A stretch of 64,000 nucleotides of DNA from Paracoccaceae bacterium (GTDB lineage Bacteria > Pseudomonadota > Alphaproteobacteria > Rhodobacterales > Rhodobacteraceae). The stretch spans positions 186,001-250,000 of the forward strand of contig JAQWQJ010000089.1 in NCBI GenBank assembly GCA_029244725.1, read 5' to 3'. Positions 27,685 to 35,994 of the stretch are shown one piece after another. The notes below the pieces were generated by a model, which saw nothing but the letters and a program-made list of their open reading frames with translations, had not been told where the DNA came from and did not search any database. Both the position numbers and the translations under genes were made by a program. Within the stretch, counting starts at the first letter, position 1, and the number at the start of each line of letters is the position of its first letter.

Positions 27685-29198
27685 TCGACTAATAGTGATC
27701 GAAGTTCGGTCTTGAGGATTTTCCCGTAGTTGTTCTTGGGCAGTTCGCCAATGAACTGATACGACTTTGGTCGCTTAAATCTGGCAATATTGTCTATGCA
27801 ATGCGTATCCAAATGGTCGGACGTGACTTCACCGTTTGAAACAACGAACGCTACAACAATCTCGCCCCAGTCAGGATCAGGTTTTCCAACCACAGCGACT
27901 TCAGTAACGCCATCAATTTCAAGCAATACCTCTTCGACTTCACGGGGATAGATATTTGATCCACCCGAGATGATCATATCCTTAGAACGGTCATGCAAGG
28001 TGACAAACCCATCTTCATCCATGGCCCCCATATCCCCAGTCCAAAGCCAGCCGTCTTTGATCGTCTTGCCGGTTGCTTCGGGGTTGTTCCAATAACCGCT
28101 CATGACAGTTGGGCCTGATACGACTATTTCGCCGACAGAGCCGGAAGGCAGTGAATTGCCGTTGGGGTCAAAGATGGCGACACGAACCGATGATTGCGCA
28201 GTACCAACGGAAGCTAGTCTTTCTTTCCAGCGTGGATGTATACGGTCTGAAACAAACCGTCTTGGAAGGGCTGTGATGCCCATCGGGCATTCGCCTTGAC
28301 CGTACACTTGAACAAAGCGGTCACCCATGACGTCAACAGCCTCAACAATGTCAGCGACATACATAGGGCCACCCGCATAACTGATCGTCTTGATTCCATC
28401 GCCATTCAACGCATTCGCCTTGGCGTATTCAACCAACCGCTTTACCATCGTCGGCGCAGCAAACATTGAAATACTCCGAAGAGCTGCCGAAAGACTAAGA
28501 ATTTCTTTCGGCTCAAACCCACCGCTTTCCGGCACAATATGGCGAGCACGTTTTATGACGTGCATAAAGTTGTAGATGCCCGCACCATGACTCATCGGGG
28601 CAGCGTAGAGTATCGCGTCCTCTTGCTGCACCGGATCAACATCAGAAAAATAGTTTAGCGCCATGTGCTCTAGATTCCGGGCAGTTATCATAACACCCTT
28701 TGGCTTTCCGGTCGTGCCAGACGTATAAAATAGCCAAATCATTTGATCGCCGTTGATGGGTTCAGGACGGGGCATCGGGTCAGTCCGGTACATTTTGCGC
28801 CAGGCATCGTCATCCGCAGAAATAACGGTGTTCAAACAATCTGGAGCAACCTTCGCTAGAGGTGCTCCAATGTCGTCAGAAACCAGCGCAACGTCTGCTT
28901 GCGCGTTCTCGATGATCCATGCTGCCTCACGTGAATGAAGCTTTGAATTGATTGGGATAACGGCTGCCCCGCAATACCAAACCCCATAAAGCGCCTCGAG
29001 GTAATCGGTGCGGTTCTTCATAAAAATCGCCACACGATTACTAGGTCCGACACCGTGTCTTGAGGCAAGGGACGCACCTATTGATGCTGCTCTTCGATTG
29101 AATTCGGCGTAGTCAGCGACACATCGCTGGCCTTGGAATAAGGCCGATGCATCTGGGGAAAGATGCGATGTTCGGTGCAGCCATTCAGCTGGGTTCAT
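27681..29198 (-). CDS. AMP-dependent acyl-CoA synthetase (ANL superfamily)
   Basis: The 505-residue protein activates a carboxylic acid to its CoA thioester through an acyl-adenylate. Motifs are complete: FYTSGTTGKPKGVMIT for ATP, the WTGDMGAMDEDGFVTLHDR segment, SGGSNIYPREVEEVL and the catalytic Lys region KNNYGKILKTELR near the end. The closest look is to fatty-acid or benzoate/cyclohexane-carboxylate ligases; the substrate is unknown. It is divergent from the PAS-LuxR regulator across 97 bp and lies 750 bp from the phenylacetate cluster, so an aromatic or fatty acid substrate is plausible but unproven. Confidence 0.88.
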   Translation of the reverse strand: MNPAEWLHRTSHLSPDASALFQGQRCVADYAEFNRRAASIGASLASRHGVGPSNRVAIFMKNRTDYLEALYGVWYCGAAVIPINSKLHSREAAWIIENAQADVALVSDDIGAPLAKVAPDCLNTVISADDDAWRKMYRTDPMPRPEPINGDQMIWLFYTSGTTGKPKGVMITARNLEHMALNYFSDVDPVQQEDAILYAAPMSHGAGIYNFMHVIKRARHIVPESGGFEPKEILSLSAALRSISMFAAPTMVKRLVEYAKANALNGDGIKTISYAGGPMYVADIVEAVDVMGDRFVQVYGQGECPMGITALPRRFVSDRIHPRWKERLASVGTAQSSVRVAIFDPNGNSLPSGSVGEIVVSGPTVMSGYWNNPEATGKTIKDGWLWTGDMGAMDEDGFVTLHDRSKDMIISGGSNIYPREVEEVLLEIDGVTEVAVVGKPDPDWGEIVVAFVVSNGEVTSDHLDTHCIDNIARFKRPKSYQFIGELPKNNYGKILKTELRSLLVD

Positions 29199-29295
29199 AG
29201 TTTTGTCCTTATAATAACAATCAGCCTATCGCAGAAATCTGGTTTAGCAATTCGTAGAACTACTAAAGGCGGCCGAATGTAGTTATGAAAGAAGT

Positions 29296-29838
29296 ATGGA
29301 ATTGGATCGCATAGCATTTGAATACGCCCCAATAGGTTTGGCGTTGACCGAAAATCGGGTGCTTCGACGGGTCAATCAGATGTTTGCTGAAATGTTCGTT
29401 GCCAGGTCAGATTATTTTGAAGATCGTTCGCTGCGCGAGCTTTATCCAACGCAAGATGATTTTGACCGGATTGCCGTCGTTGGCGTTCAAGGCATGCGGG
29501 ACAGCGGTCGATACGACGATGAACGTATTATGCGCCGCATTGATGGTGATCTGTTTTGGTGCCGCGTACGGGGCCAATCTTTGACGCCAGATGACCCGTT
29601 TCAGCGTGCTATCTGGTCTTTCTCTGATCTCAGCGAAACGCGACCAGTCGTCAAGATGACCTCACGGGAAAAGGATGTTGCTGCCCTGACCTGCAAAGGC
29701 CTGACGTCTAAAGAAATCGGCCGAGAGCTTGGTGTATCGCATCGCACAGTCGAGATTTACCGCGCTAGATTGATGAAAAAATACGACGCACGAAAAACGG
29801 CAGAACTTGTTTCAAAACTGTCGGGAATGCCTATCTAA
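29296..29838 (+). CDS. PAS domain / LuxR-type HTH transcriptional regulator
   Basis: This short (180-residue) regulator has an N-terminal PAS-like fold (about residues 1-115; FEYAPIGLALTENRVLRRVN and FWCRVRGQSLTP are typical) and a C-terminal LuxR-type helix-turn-helix (about 118-178; TSREKDVAALTCKGLTSKEI, then RTVEIYRARLMKKY). There is no phospho-receiver domain, so the signal is probably sensed by the PAS domain directly. It is divergent from the acyl-CoA synthetase and is followed by the paa thiolase in the same direction; it may control either. Confidence 0.85.
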   Translation: MELDRIAFEYAPIGLALTENRVLRRVNQMFAEMFVARSDYFEDRSLRELYPTQDDFDRIAVVGVQGMRDSGRYDDERIMRRIDGDLFWCRVRGQSLTPDDPFQRAIWSFSDLSETRPVVKMTSREKDVAALTCKGLTSKEIGRELGVSHRTVEIYRARLMKKYDARKTAELVSKLSGMPI

Positions 29839-29917
29839 AGAATACGTTACAACTATCCCCGAAAGATCAATTATTTGGTAACATATAACTTGAGCCGAAT
29901 CGGATCTACTGATACTT

Positions 29918-29933
29918 CTGACCGTGCGGTCAG
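29918..29933. promoter_or_regulatory. Candidate PaaR (TetR) operator at the thiolase-paaABCDE promoter
   Basis: CTGACCG-TG-CGGTCAG is a perfect 7-2-7 palindrome ending 18 bp before the thiolase ATG. A weak -35/-10 pair (TTGAGC at 29890-29895, GATACT at 29911-29916) would put it at the transcription start, which suits repression. A related ACCG-N2-CGGT palindrome stands in the other paa promoter region, and a TetR gene is in the cluster. Phenylacetyl-CoA is the usual inducer of PaaR-type regulators. Confidence 0.65.
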
Positions 29934-29951
29934 GAATAAAAGGAACCTCAA

Positions 29952-31154
29952 ATGGAAGCGTATATCTGCGACGCCACCCGAACCCCTATTGGTAGGTATG
30001 GCGGTGGACTGTCCTCGATACGCGCTGATGACCTGGCTGCTCTTCCTATTACAGCACTGATGGAACGCAATCCTGATGTCGATTGGGCCAGCATCGACGA
30101 CGTGATTTACGGTTCGGCCAATCAAGCAGGCGAAGATAATCGCAATGTTGCGCGAATGGCTGCACTTTTGGCCGGCCTTCCAAGCACTGTTCCCGGAACA
30201 ACGATAAACCGCCTTTGCGCTTCTGGCATGGATGCCGTCGGTATGATTGCGCGCGGGATTAAAGCCGGCGATTACGATCTGGCAATTGCCGGTGGCGTTG
30301 AAAGCATGAGCCGCGCTCCATTCGTAATGCCCAAAGCAACCGCGGCCTTTACGCGATCAAACGCGGTTTATGACACAACCATCGGCTGGCGTTTCGTGAA
30401 CCCGAAAATGAAAGCTGCCTATGGAACGGACTCGATGCCTCAGACAGCTGACAATGTTGCCGCGGATTATAATATCAGTCGCGAAGATCAGGATGCGTTC
30501 GCCGCCCGTTCACAGGCGCGTTGGGCACAATCACATGAGGCTGGCATTTTCGCAGATGAAATTACACCTGTTTCAGTCCCCCAACGCAGAGGCGATCCCG
30601 TCATTGTTGACACGGACGAGCATCCCCGCCCCGACACGGGATTGAACAAGCTTGCCAAACTCAAAGGCATTAACGGCCCAGATCTTTCTGTCACTGCTGG
30701 CAACGCCTCGGGCGTGAACGACGGAGCAGCGGTTATTCTTATGGCCTCGGACGCTGGCGCCGCCAAAAATGGACTAACGCCAATCGCGCGGGTCGTAGCT
30801 ATGCAAGCGGCTGGCGTTGATCCCCGTGTTATGGGCATCGGTCCCGTACCGGCAACGCGGAAGGTTTTGGCCAAGGCTGGTTTAAGCATTGGGGACATGG
30901 ATGTCGTTGAGCTGAACGAAGCTTTCGCAAGCCAAGGCTTGGCAACGTTACGCGAGCTTGGGCTTGCTGATGATGCAGCGCACGTAAACCCCAACGGCGG
31001 CGCTATTGCGCTTGGCCATCCGCTAGGTATGTCGGGTGCCCGATTGGTTTTAACAGCTGCCTATCAATTGAAGCGCACCGGTGGACGCTATGCACTTTGC
31101 ACGATGTGCGTCGGTGTTGGTCAAGGCATTGCCTTGATCATCGAACGAATTTGA
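29952..31154 (+). CDS. paaJ: 3-oxoadipyl-CoA / 3-oxo-5,6-dehydrosuberyl-CoA thiolase
   Basis: This thiolase carries out the last beta-oxidation cuts of phenylacetate breakdown, giving acetyl-CoA and succinyl-CoA. The 400-residue protein has the active-site cysteine in INRLCASGMDA (Cys89), the ELNEAFASQ segment, GGAIALGHPLGMSGAR with catalytic His, and the second cysteine in CTMCVGVGQG. It heads the paaABCDE operon with a 12-nt gap to paaA, which supports the paaJ role over the nearly identical pcaF of the beta-ketoadipate route. An operator-like palindrome lies at its promoter. Confidence 0.88.
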   Translation: MEAYICDATRTPIGRYGGGLSSIRADDLAALPITALMERNPDVDWASIDDVIYGSANQAGEDNRNVARMAALLAGLPSTVPGTTINRLCASGMDAVGMIARGIKAGDYDLAIAGGVESMSRAPFVMPKATAAFTRSNAVYDTTIGWRFVNPKMKAAYGTDSMPQTADNVAADYNISREDQDAFAARSQARWAQSHEAGIFADEITPVSVPQRRGDPVIVDTDEHPRPDTGLNKLAKLKGINGPDLSVTAGNASGVNDGAAVILMASDAGAAKNGLTPIARVVAMQAAGVDPRVMGIGPVPATRKVLAKAGLSIGDMDVVELNEAFASQGLATLRELGLADDAAHVNPNGGAIALGHPLGMSGARLVLTAAYQLKRTGGRYALCTMCVGVGQGIALIIERI

Positions 31155-31166
31155 GGAGGACCTGCA

Positions 31167-32153
31167 ATGTATGCACAAATGGTCAAATCAACGGGAAACC
31201 TGAAAACTCGCGATGAAATGAGCCCCGAAGAGGCACATTTCCAAGATCGTATTGATGCAGGTGAGAAGATCGAACCCAAGGACTGGATGCCCGAGGGGTA
31301 TCGCAAGACCCTGATCCGTCAGATCGGCCAGCATGCGCATTCTGAAATCGTTGGGCAACTGCCAGAAGGTAATTGGATCACCCGTGCCCCCACGCTTGAA
31401 CGCAAAGCCATATTATTGGCTAAGGTTCAAGACGAAGCGGGGCATGGTTTATACCTCTATTGTGCTGCCGAAACTCTGGGCGTCAGTCGCGATGAACTTA
31501 CCGAGGATTTGCTTTCTGGCCGTATGAAATACAGCTCCATTTTTAACTATCCGACACTCAACTGGGCTGACATCGGCGCGGTTGGATGGCTGGTCGACGG
31601 CGCTGCAATCATGAACCAAGTCCCTTTGCAGCGCACATCGTTCGGCCCCTATAGCCGTGCAATGATCCGTATTTGCAAAGAGGAAAGCTTTCACCAACGT
31701 CAAGGCTACGACATCATGATGAAGATGGCCCAAGGCAGCGAGGCGCAAAAGCGCATGGCGCAGGATGCGCTTAATCGCGTTTGGTATCCGGCATTGATGA
31801 TGTTTGGGCCGTCAGATAAGGATTCTGTTCATTCGGGCCAATCAATGGCTTGGAAAATCAAGATCAACACGAACGATGAACTGCGTCAAAAGTTCGTCGA
31901 TCAAACAGTTCCACAGGCGGAATTCCTTGGTCTCACTGTTCCTGACGAAAACCTGAAATGGAACGAAGAAAAAGGCGGTTACGATTTTTCTGAGCCAGAT
32001 TGGAACGAATTCTTTGAGGTCGTCCGCGGGAACGGGCCTTGCAACACCGATCGCATCAACGCGCGGATAAAGGCGTGGGAAGACGGTGCTTGGGTGCGTG
32101 ATGGCCTAATGGCGCACGCTCAAAAGAAGTCATCCCAAGTTGCTGCCGAATAA
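31167..32153 (+). CDS. paaA: 1,2-phenylacetyl-CoA epoxidase, catalytic subunit PaaA
   Basis: PaaA is the di-iron subunit of the multicomponent monooxygenase that turns phenylacetyl-CoA into its ring 1,2-epoxide. The 328-residue protein has the carboxylate-rich helices expected of the family, with [16 protein letters not shown] and [14 protein letters not shown] supplying Glu and His ligands. A GAGGA ribosome site precedes the ATG. It is followed by paaB, paaC, paaD and paaE in the standard order. Confidence 0.96.
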   Translation: MYAQMVKSTGNLKTRDEMSPEEAHFQDRIDAGEKIEPKDWMPEGYRKTLIRQIGQHAHSEIVGQLPEGNWITRAPTLERKAILLAKVQDEAGHGLYLYCAAETLGVSRDELTEDLLSGRMKYSSIFNYPTLNWADIGAVGWLVDGAAIMNQVPLQRTSFGPYSRAMIRICKEESFHQRQGYDIMMKMAQGSEAQKRMAQDALNRVWYPALMMFGPSDKDSVHSGQSMAWKIKINTNDELRQKFVDQTVPQAEFLGLTVPDENLKWNEEKGGYDFSEPDWNEFFEVVRGNGPCNTDRINARIKAWEDGAWVRDGLMAHAQKKSSQVAAE

Positions 32154-32165
32154 GGAGATTATGAC

Positions 32166-32450
32166 ATGAGCAAAGAATGGCCCCTCTGGGAAGTTTTCAT
32201 CCGTGGTCAACACGGCATGAGCCATCGCCATGTTGGTTCACTTCATGCCGCAGATGCGGAAATGGCACTCAAAAACGCCCGTGACGTGTACACGCGTCGT
32301 AACGAGGGCGTCAGTATGTGGGTTGTCGAAAGTAGCAACATTACTGCCAGTGCACCGAGCGACAAAGGACCTTTGTACGAGCCTTCAAACAGCAAAATTT
32401 ATCGCCACCCAACGTTTTTCGACATCCCTGATGAAGTAGGAGCGATGTAA
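32166..32450 (+). CDS. paaB: 1,2-phenylacetyl-CoA epoxidase subunit PaaB
   Basis: PaaB is a small subunit of the epoxidase complex with a structural or electron-transfer-bridging role. The 94 residues include EWPLWEVFIRGQHGMSHRHV at the N-terminus and NARDVYTRRNEGVSMWVV in the middle, both characteristic. Its TAA shares one base with the paaC ATG (TAATG), so translation of the two is probably coupled. Confidence 0.96.
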   Translation: MSKEWPLWEVFIRGQHGMSHRHVGSLHAADAEMALKNARDVYTRRNEGVSMWVVESSNITASAPSDKGPLYEPSNSKIYRHPTFFDIPDEVGAM

Positions 32451-33211
32451 TGGAGGTCACCGACGCCCTTCAGCAATTCGCGACCCGCATGGGCGACAAC
32501 ACACTCATTCTTGGCCACCGAGTTTCAGAGTGGTGTGGTCATGCGCCGGTTTTGGAGGAAGACATCGCCCTTGCGAACACGGCTCTTGATCTGATTGGTC
32601 AGACACAATTCTGGCTTGGGCTTGCAGCCGAGATCCAAGATGAGGGGAAGTCCGCAGACGATATCGCCTTCCTACGGGACGTTTGGGACTTTCGAAATCT
32701 GTTGTTGCTAGAACTGCCAAATGACGACTTTGGCAGAACTTTGATGCGTCAGTTTTTATTTGATGCATGGCAATCCATTCACTTGCCGCGGTTGGCGCTT
32801 TCGTCTGATCCACGTGTTGCTGCCATCGCAGAAAAGGCATCGAAAGAGGTCGCATATCATGTCGAACGGTCCGCCGATACGGTGGTCGGACTGGGGGATG
32901 GAAGCGCAGAAAGCCACAAACGCATGCAAGCTGCCCTTGATTATCTATGGCCCTACGTCGGCGAAATTTTCGACACTGATGAAGTGGATGATGTTCTGTC
33001 TGAAGCTGGGATTGTTACACATCCCTCGTCGCTAAAAGGCGAGTATTACGCGTTGATTGAACGCGTTTTGACCAAAGCAACTTTAAGCATTCCAGAAGAT
33101 CCGTTCGCCCACAAAGGTGGTCGTTCTGGCTTTCGTCATACAGAACACCTCGGGCATATTCTTGTGGAAATGCAGTGGCTTCAACGCGCTTATCCAGGGT
33201 CTAAATGGTAA
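32450..33211 (+). CDS. paaC: 1,2-phenylacetyl-CoA epoxidase subunit PaaC
   Basis: PaaC is the non-catalytic, ferritin-fold partner that forms the PaaAC core. The 253-residue protein shows DNTLILGHRVSEWCGHAPVL at the N-terminus, DDFGRTLMRQFLFDAWQ in the middle and GRSGFRHTEHLGHILVEMQW at the C-terminus, as expected. The gene overlaps paaB by one base and ends one base before paaD. Confidence 0.95.
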   Translation: MEVTDALQQFATRMGDNTLILGHRVSEWCGHAPVLEEDIALANTALDLIGQTQFWLGLAAEIQDEGKSADDIAFLRDVWDFRNLLLLELPNDDFGRTLMRQFLFDAWQSIHLPRLALSSDPRVAAIAEKASKEVAYHVERSADTVVGLGDGSAESHKRMQAALDYLWPYVGEIFDTDEVDDVLSEAGIVTHPSSLKGEYYALIERVLTKATLSIPEDPFAHKGGRSGFRHTEHLGHILVEMQWLQRAYPGSKW

Positions 33212-33212
33212 G

Positions 33213-33674
33213 ATGCTCAAGCACGCGGTCTCGGATGTTTGGCAATGGCTTGATGCGGTCCCTGATCCGGAAATTCCGGTCATTTCCCTCGTTGATCTTG
33301 GAATCATTCGGGATGTCGCGTGGGACGAGGATGTGTTGGTAGTTAAAGTCACACCAACTTATTCGGGTTGCCCTGCGACCACTGTCATCAACCTCGACAT
33401 CGAGAACGCCCTGCGTGAGCGTGGCGTTAAAAACCTGAGACTTGAGCGGCAATTGTCACCGGCTTGGACAACCGATTGGCTGACTGACAATGGGCGAGCG
33501 AAGCTTGAGAGATACGGCATTGCGCCACCCCAAGCAGCAGGTGGACCAGAGAGGTGCCCACATTGTGGAGATACACATCTTGAGCGCATCAGCCAATTTG
33601 GGTCGACGCCGTGCAAGGCACAATGGCGGTGCAAATCCTGCCTAGAACCCTTCGACTATTTCAAATGCATCTAA
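33213..33674 (+). CDS. paaD: Phenylacetate degradation protein PaaD (Fe-S maturation type)
   Basis: PaaD is thought to assist iron-sulfur or di-iron maturation of the epoxidase. The 153-residue protein has a MIP18/DUF59 domain at about residues 8-85 (DPEIPVISLVDLGIIRDV, YSGCPATTVI) and a C-terminal zinc-ribbon-like part with CPHCG, then CKSC and a final Cys (about residues 120-152). I chose the ATG at 33213, one base after the paaC stop; in-frame upstream starts would lie inside paaC. Confidence 0.93.
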   Translation: MLKHAVSDVWQWLDAVPDPEIPVISLVDLGIIRDVAWDEDVLVVKVTPTYSGCPATTVINLDIENALRERGVKNLRLERQLSPAWTTDWLTDNGRAKLERYGIAPPQAAGGPERCPHCGDTHLERISQFGSTPCKAQWRCKSCLEPFDYFKCI

Positions 33675-33683
33675 GAGGACACC

Positions 33684-34760
33684 ATGGCGCGTTTTCATGA
33701 ACTCACCGTCTCAGACGTAAACAAGACTATTCGGGATGCCGTGATTGTAACCCTTGCACCAAAACCCGAAGATTCCGGTACATTCTTAGATTACTTGCAA
33801 GGTCAGTATCTGACGTTCCGCAAAGACTTCGACGGAGAGGAGCTTCGTCGTTCCTACTCGATTTGTGCCGGCAAAGATGACGGCGTTCTGCAAGTCGGAA
33901 TTAAGCGCGTAGACGGAGGCGCCTTTTCGACGTGGGTCAATGAAGATCTGAAAGCGGGCGACGTAGTAGAGGCAATGCCTCCTATGGGCGCATTTCATAC
34001 CCCGATCGAACCAGACAAGGCAAAAAACTATTTGGGCTTTGCTGGCGGATCGGGTGTCACGCCGATCTTATCCATCCTCAAAACGGTTCTGTCGCGAGAA
34101 GCCAAATCGACGTTTACGCTTGTTTATGCCAACAAAACCGTCAGCTCTATTATGTTTCGCGAACAGTTAGAGGATTTGAAAAGCCGTTACATGAACCGAC
34201 TTTCCATCATCCATATTCTTGAACAAGATGCGCAGGATATTGATCTGTTTACAGGGCTAGTCACTGGTGAAAAGTGCGATCAATTGTTTGAGCATTGGAT
34301 CGATATAAATGCAGTTGATCTTGCGATGATATGTGGCCCAGAATCGATGATGCTGGGCATTCGCGATGCCTTGCAAAAACACAGCCTGACGAAAGACCAA
34401 ATCAAGTTTGAGCTTTTCGCATCGGCACAAACTGGACGCGCAAAACGGCGTGCACAAAGTTCCTCGGCGATTAATTCCAAAGAAGCAACCGCGGCAACGG
34501 TTCGAATGGATGGTGAAATTCGTTCGTTTGAAATGTCCAAAAACCAAACAATCCTTGAGGCGGCTTTGGAAAACAACATGGACGCGCCGCACGCCTGCAA
34601 AGCCGGCGTGTGTTCGACTTGCATGTGCCGAGTCGTTGAGGGTCAGGTTGATATGGTAACCAACCATGCGCTTGAAGATTACGAGGTCGAAAAAGGATAT
34701 GTGCTGTCCTGCCAATCCTATCCGATTTCTTCAAATATCGTGGTCGACTTCGAGTCATAA
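33684..34760 (+). CDS. paaE: 1,2-phenylacetyl-CoA epoxidase reductase subunit PaaE
   Basis: PaaE passes electrons from NADPH through FAD and a 2Fe-2S centre to PaaA. The 358-residue protein has a ferredoxin-reductase domain (about residues 1-235; LRRSYSICAG for FAD, GFAGGSGVTPILSILK for NADPH) and a plant-type ferredoxin domain (about 265-350) with the cluster cysteines in CKAGVCSTCMC and LSCQ. It completes the paaABCDE block. Confidence 0.95.
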   Translation: MARFHELTVSDVNKTIRDAVIVTLAPKPEDSGTFLDYLQGQYLTFRKDFDGEELRRSYSICAGKDDGVLQVGIKRVDGGAFSTWVNEDLKAGDVVEAMPPMGAFHTPIEPDKAKNYLGFAGGSGVTPILSILKTVLSREAKSTFTLVYANKTVSSIMFREQLEDLKSRYMNRLSIIHILEQDAQDIDLFTGLVTGEKCDQLFEHWIDINAVDLAMICGPESMMLGIRDALQKHSLTKDQIKFELFASAQTGRAKRRAQSSSAINSKEATAATVRMDGEIRSFEMSKNQTILEAALENNMDAPHACKAGVCSTCMCRVVEGQVDMVTNHALEDYEVEKGYVLSCQSYPISSNIVVDFES

Positions 34761-34805
34761 ACTTGGTGCGTGCAATCGGTTGGCTTCCATGCGATCACCA
34801 TTCGT

Positions 34806-35423
34806 ATGAGCCGTATCGTATTATTCAATAAGCCCTTTAATGTCTTGTCGCAATTTACCGACAAAGGTAGCGAAGGATCTGAACGCGAAACCCTTTCGAC
34901 CTATATCAACGTTCCAGAGGTATATCCCGCTGGCCGATTAGACAGAGATAGCGAAGGTCTAATGGTGCTGACCGATGATGGTCAATTGCAGGCACAAATC
35001 TCAAACCCTCGGTTTAAACAGCGCAAAACTTACCTTGCTCAGATCGAGGGCATTCCGTCGGAAGAGGACCTTGCAAAGCTCGCAGATGGAATTGAACTGA
35101 AGGACGGAATGACTCGCCCCGCTGAAGTTTCTCGGATTGAAGAACCCTCGTTTCTTTGGGAGAGAAATCCGCCAATTCGCAGCCGTAAGACGGTTCAGGA
35201 TTGCTGGATCAGTCTGACAATCACCGAAGGTCGCAATAGGCAGGTTCGCCGTATGACGGCAGCCATTGGTCATCCGACTTTAAGGTTGGTTCGCCAGCGG
35301 GTTGGTGACTGGACATTGGATGGTATCAAACCCGGCGAATTTCGATTGATCGAAACCAAGTCCAAGCCGATGCCAAAGCACCGACCTAAACGGCCTAAAT
35401 TCCTGAAATCCCACTCAAGGTAA
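34806..35423 (+). CDS. rluE: 23S rRNA pseudouridine synthase, RluE/RsuA family
   Basis: The 205-residue enzyme isomerises a uridine in rRNA, most likely U2457 of 23S rRNA if it is a true RluE. It lacks the N-terminal S4 domain of RsuA and RluB, as RluE does. The catalytic aspartate is in PAGRLDRDSEGLMVL, and ITEGRNRQVRRMTAAIGHP is the second family motif. I chose the ATG at 34806 (MSRIVLFNKP), the family beginning, over an upstream start at 34770. It stands between paaE and paaR without obvious pathway meaning. Its 3' end overlaps the convergent TetR gene by 29 nt, and the last 20 residues are Lys/Pro/Arg-rich. Confidence 0.88.
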   Translation: MSRIVLFNKPFNVLSQFTDKGSEGSERETLSTYINVPEVYPAGRLDRDSEGLMVLTDDGQLQAQISNPRFKQRKTYLAQIEGIPSEEDLAKLADGIELKDGMTRPAEVSRIEEPSFLWERNPPIRSRKTVQDCWISLTITEGRNRQVRRMTAAIGHPTLRLVRQRVGDWTLDGIKPGEFRLIETKSKPMPKHRPKRPKFLKSHSR

Positions 35424-35991
35424 GGCCCGTTACAAGCCGCGCATAATCTTTGCGTTTTTCAGGCCCCGCATGTGCATTCCACATATAAAACCAATTAAGC
35501 ATGCCGAATATCGACATCGTCGTATCGTTCAGCTTTTCGGGATTGCCTTCAAAACAGGTGGAATTGACTGCCTCTAGCAAATTCGCCACGCGTTCGATCA
35601 TCTGCTTTTGATAACCCTTTAACGTCGCCTGTTGTTGTTTTGGCAGATGGATCATAGCCGAGCTTTGAATCTGGTGCTCATAGTCCTTACCGTCGTAAGC
35701 AAGTAATATTTCGCCCAGCGTGAACTCCAATGCCTCCTCGGGCGATAACCCGTCAGTGTTTACGTTTTGCATGCGCGTAAGAAGTTCAGATAAATTTGTA
35801 TCAAGCAGATCAAATAGAAGCGCATCTTTGCTATCATAATAGTGATAAATATTCGCTTTCGAAATTCCACATTCACGCGCCAAACGGCTAACCGACGCGC
35901 GATCAAAACCCTCTTCAGCGAAAACCCTAGCTGCAGTCTTCAGGATCCGAGACTTCTTTTGGTCGTGGTCTTTTGCGATAGTTCGGGCCAA
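35395..35991 (-). CDS. paaR: TetR/AcrR family regulator of phenylacetate genes (PaaR-like)
   Basis: The 198-residue protein has a typical TetR helix-turn-helix (about residues 12-60; KKSRILKTAARVFAEEGFDR then GISKANIYHYYDSKDALLFD) and a C-terminal ligand domain. It starts 3 nt after the paaK stop, so it is co-transcribed with paaI and paaK. That placement, and the two ACCG-N2-CGGT palindromes at the paa promoters, make it the likely PaaR repressor, released by phenylacetyl-CoA. The symbol is by context; DNA binding is not shown here. Confidence 0.75.
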   Translation of the reverse strand: MARTIAKDHDQKKSRILKTAARVFAEEGFDRASVSRLARECGISKANIYHYYDSKDALLFDLLDTNLSELLTRMQNVNTDGLSPEEALEFTLGEILLAYDGKDYEHQIQSSAMIHLPKQQQATLKGYQKQMIERVANLLEAVNSTCFEGNPEKLNDTTMSIFGMLNWFYMWNAHAGPEKRKDYARLVTGLTLSGISGI

Positions 35992-35994
35992 GAG

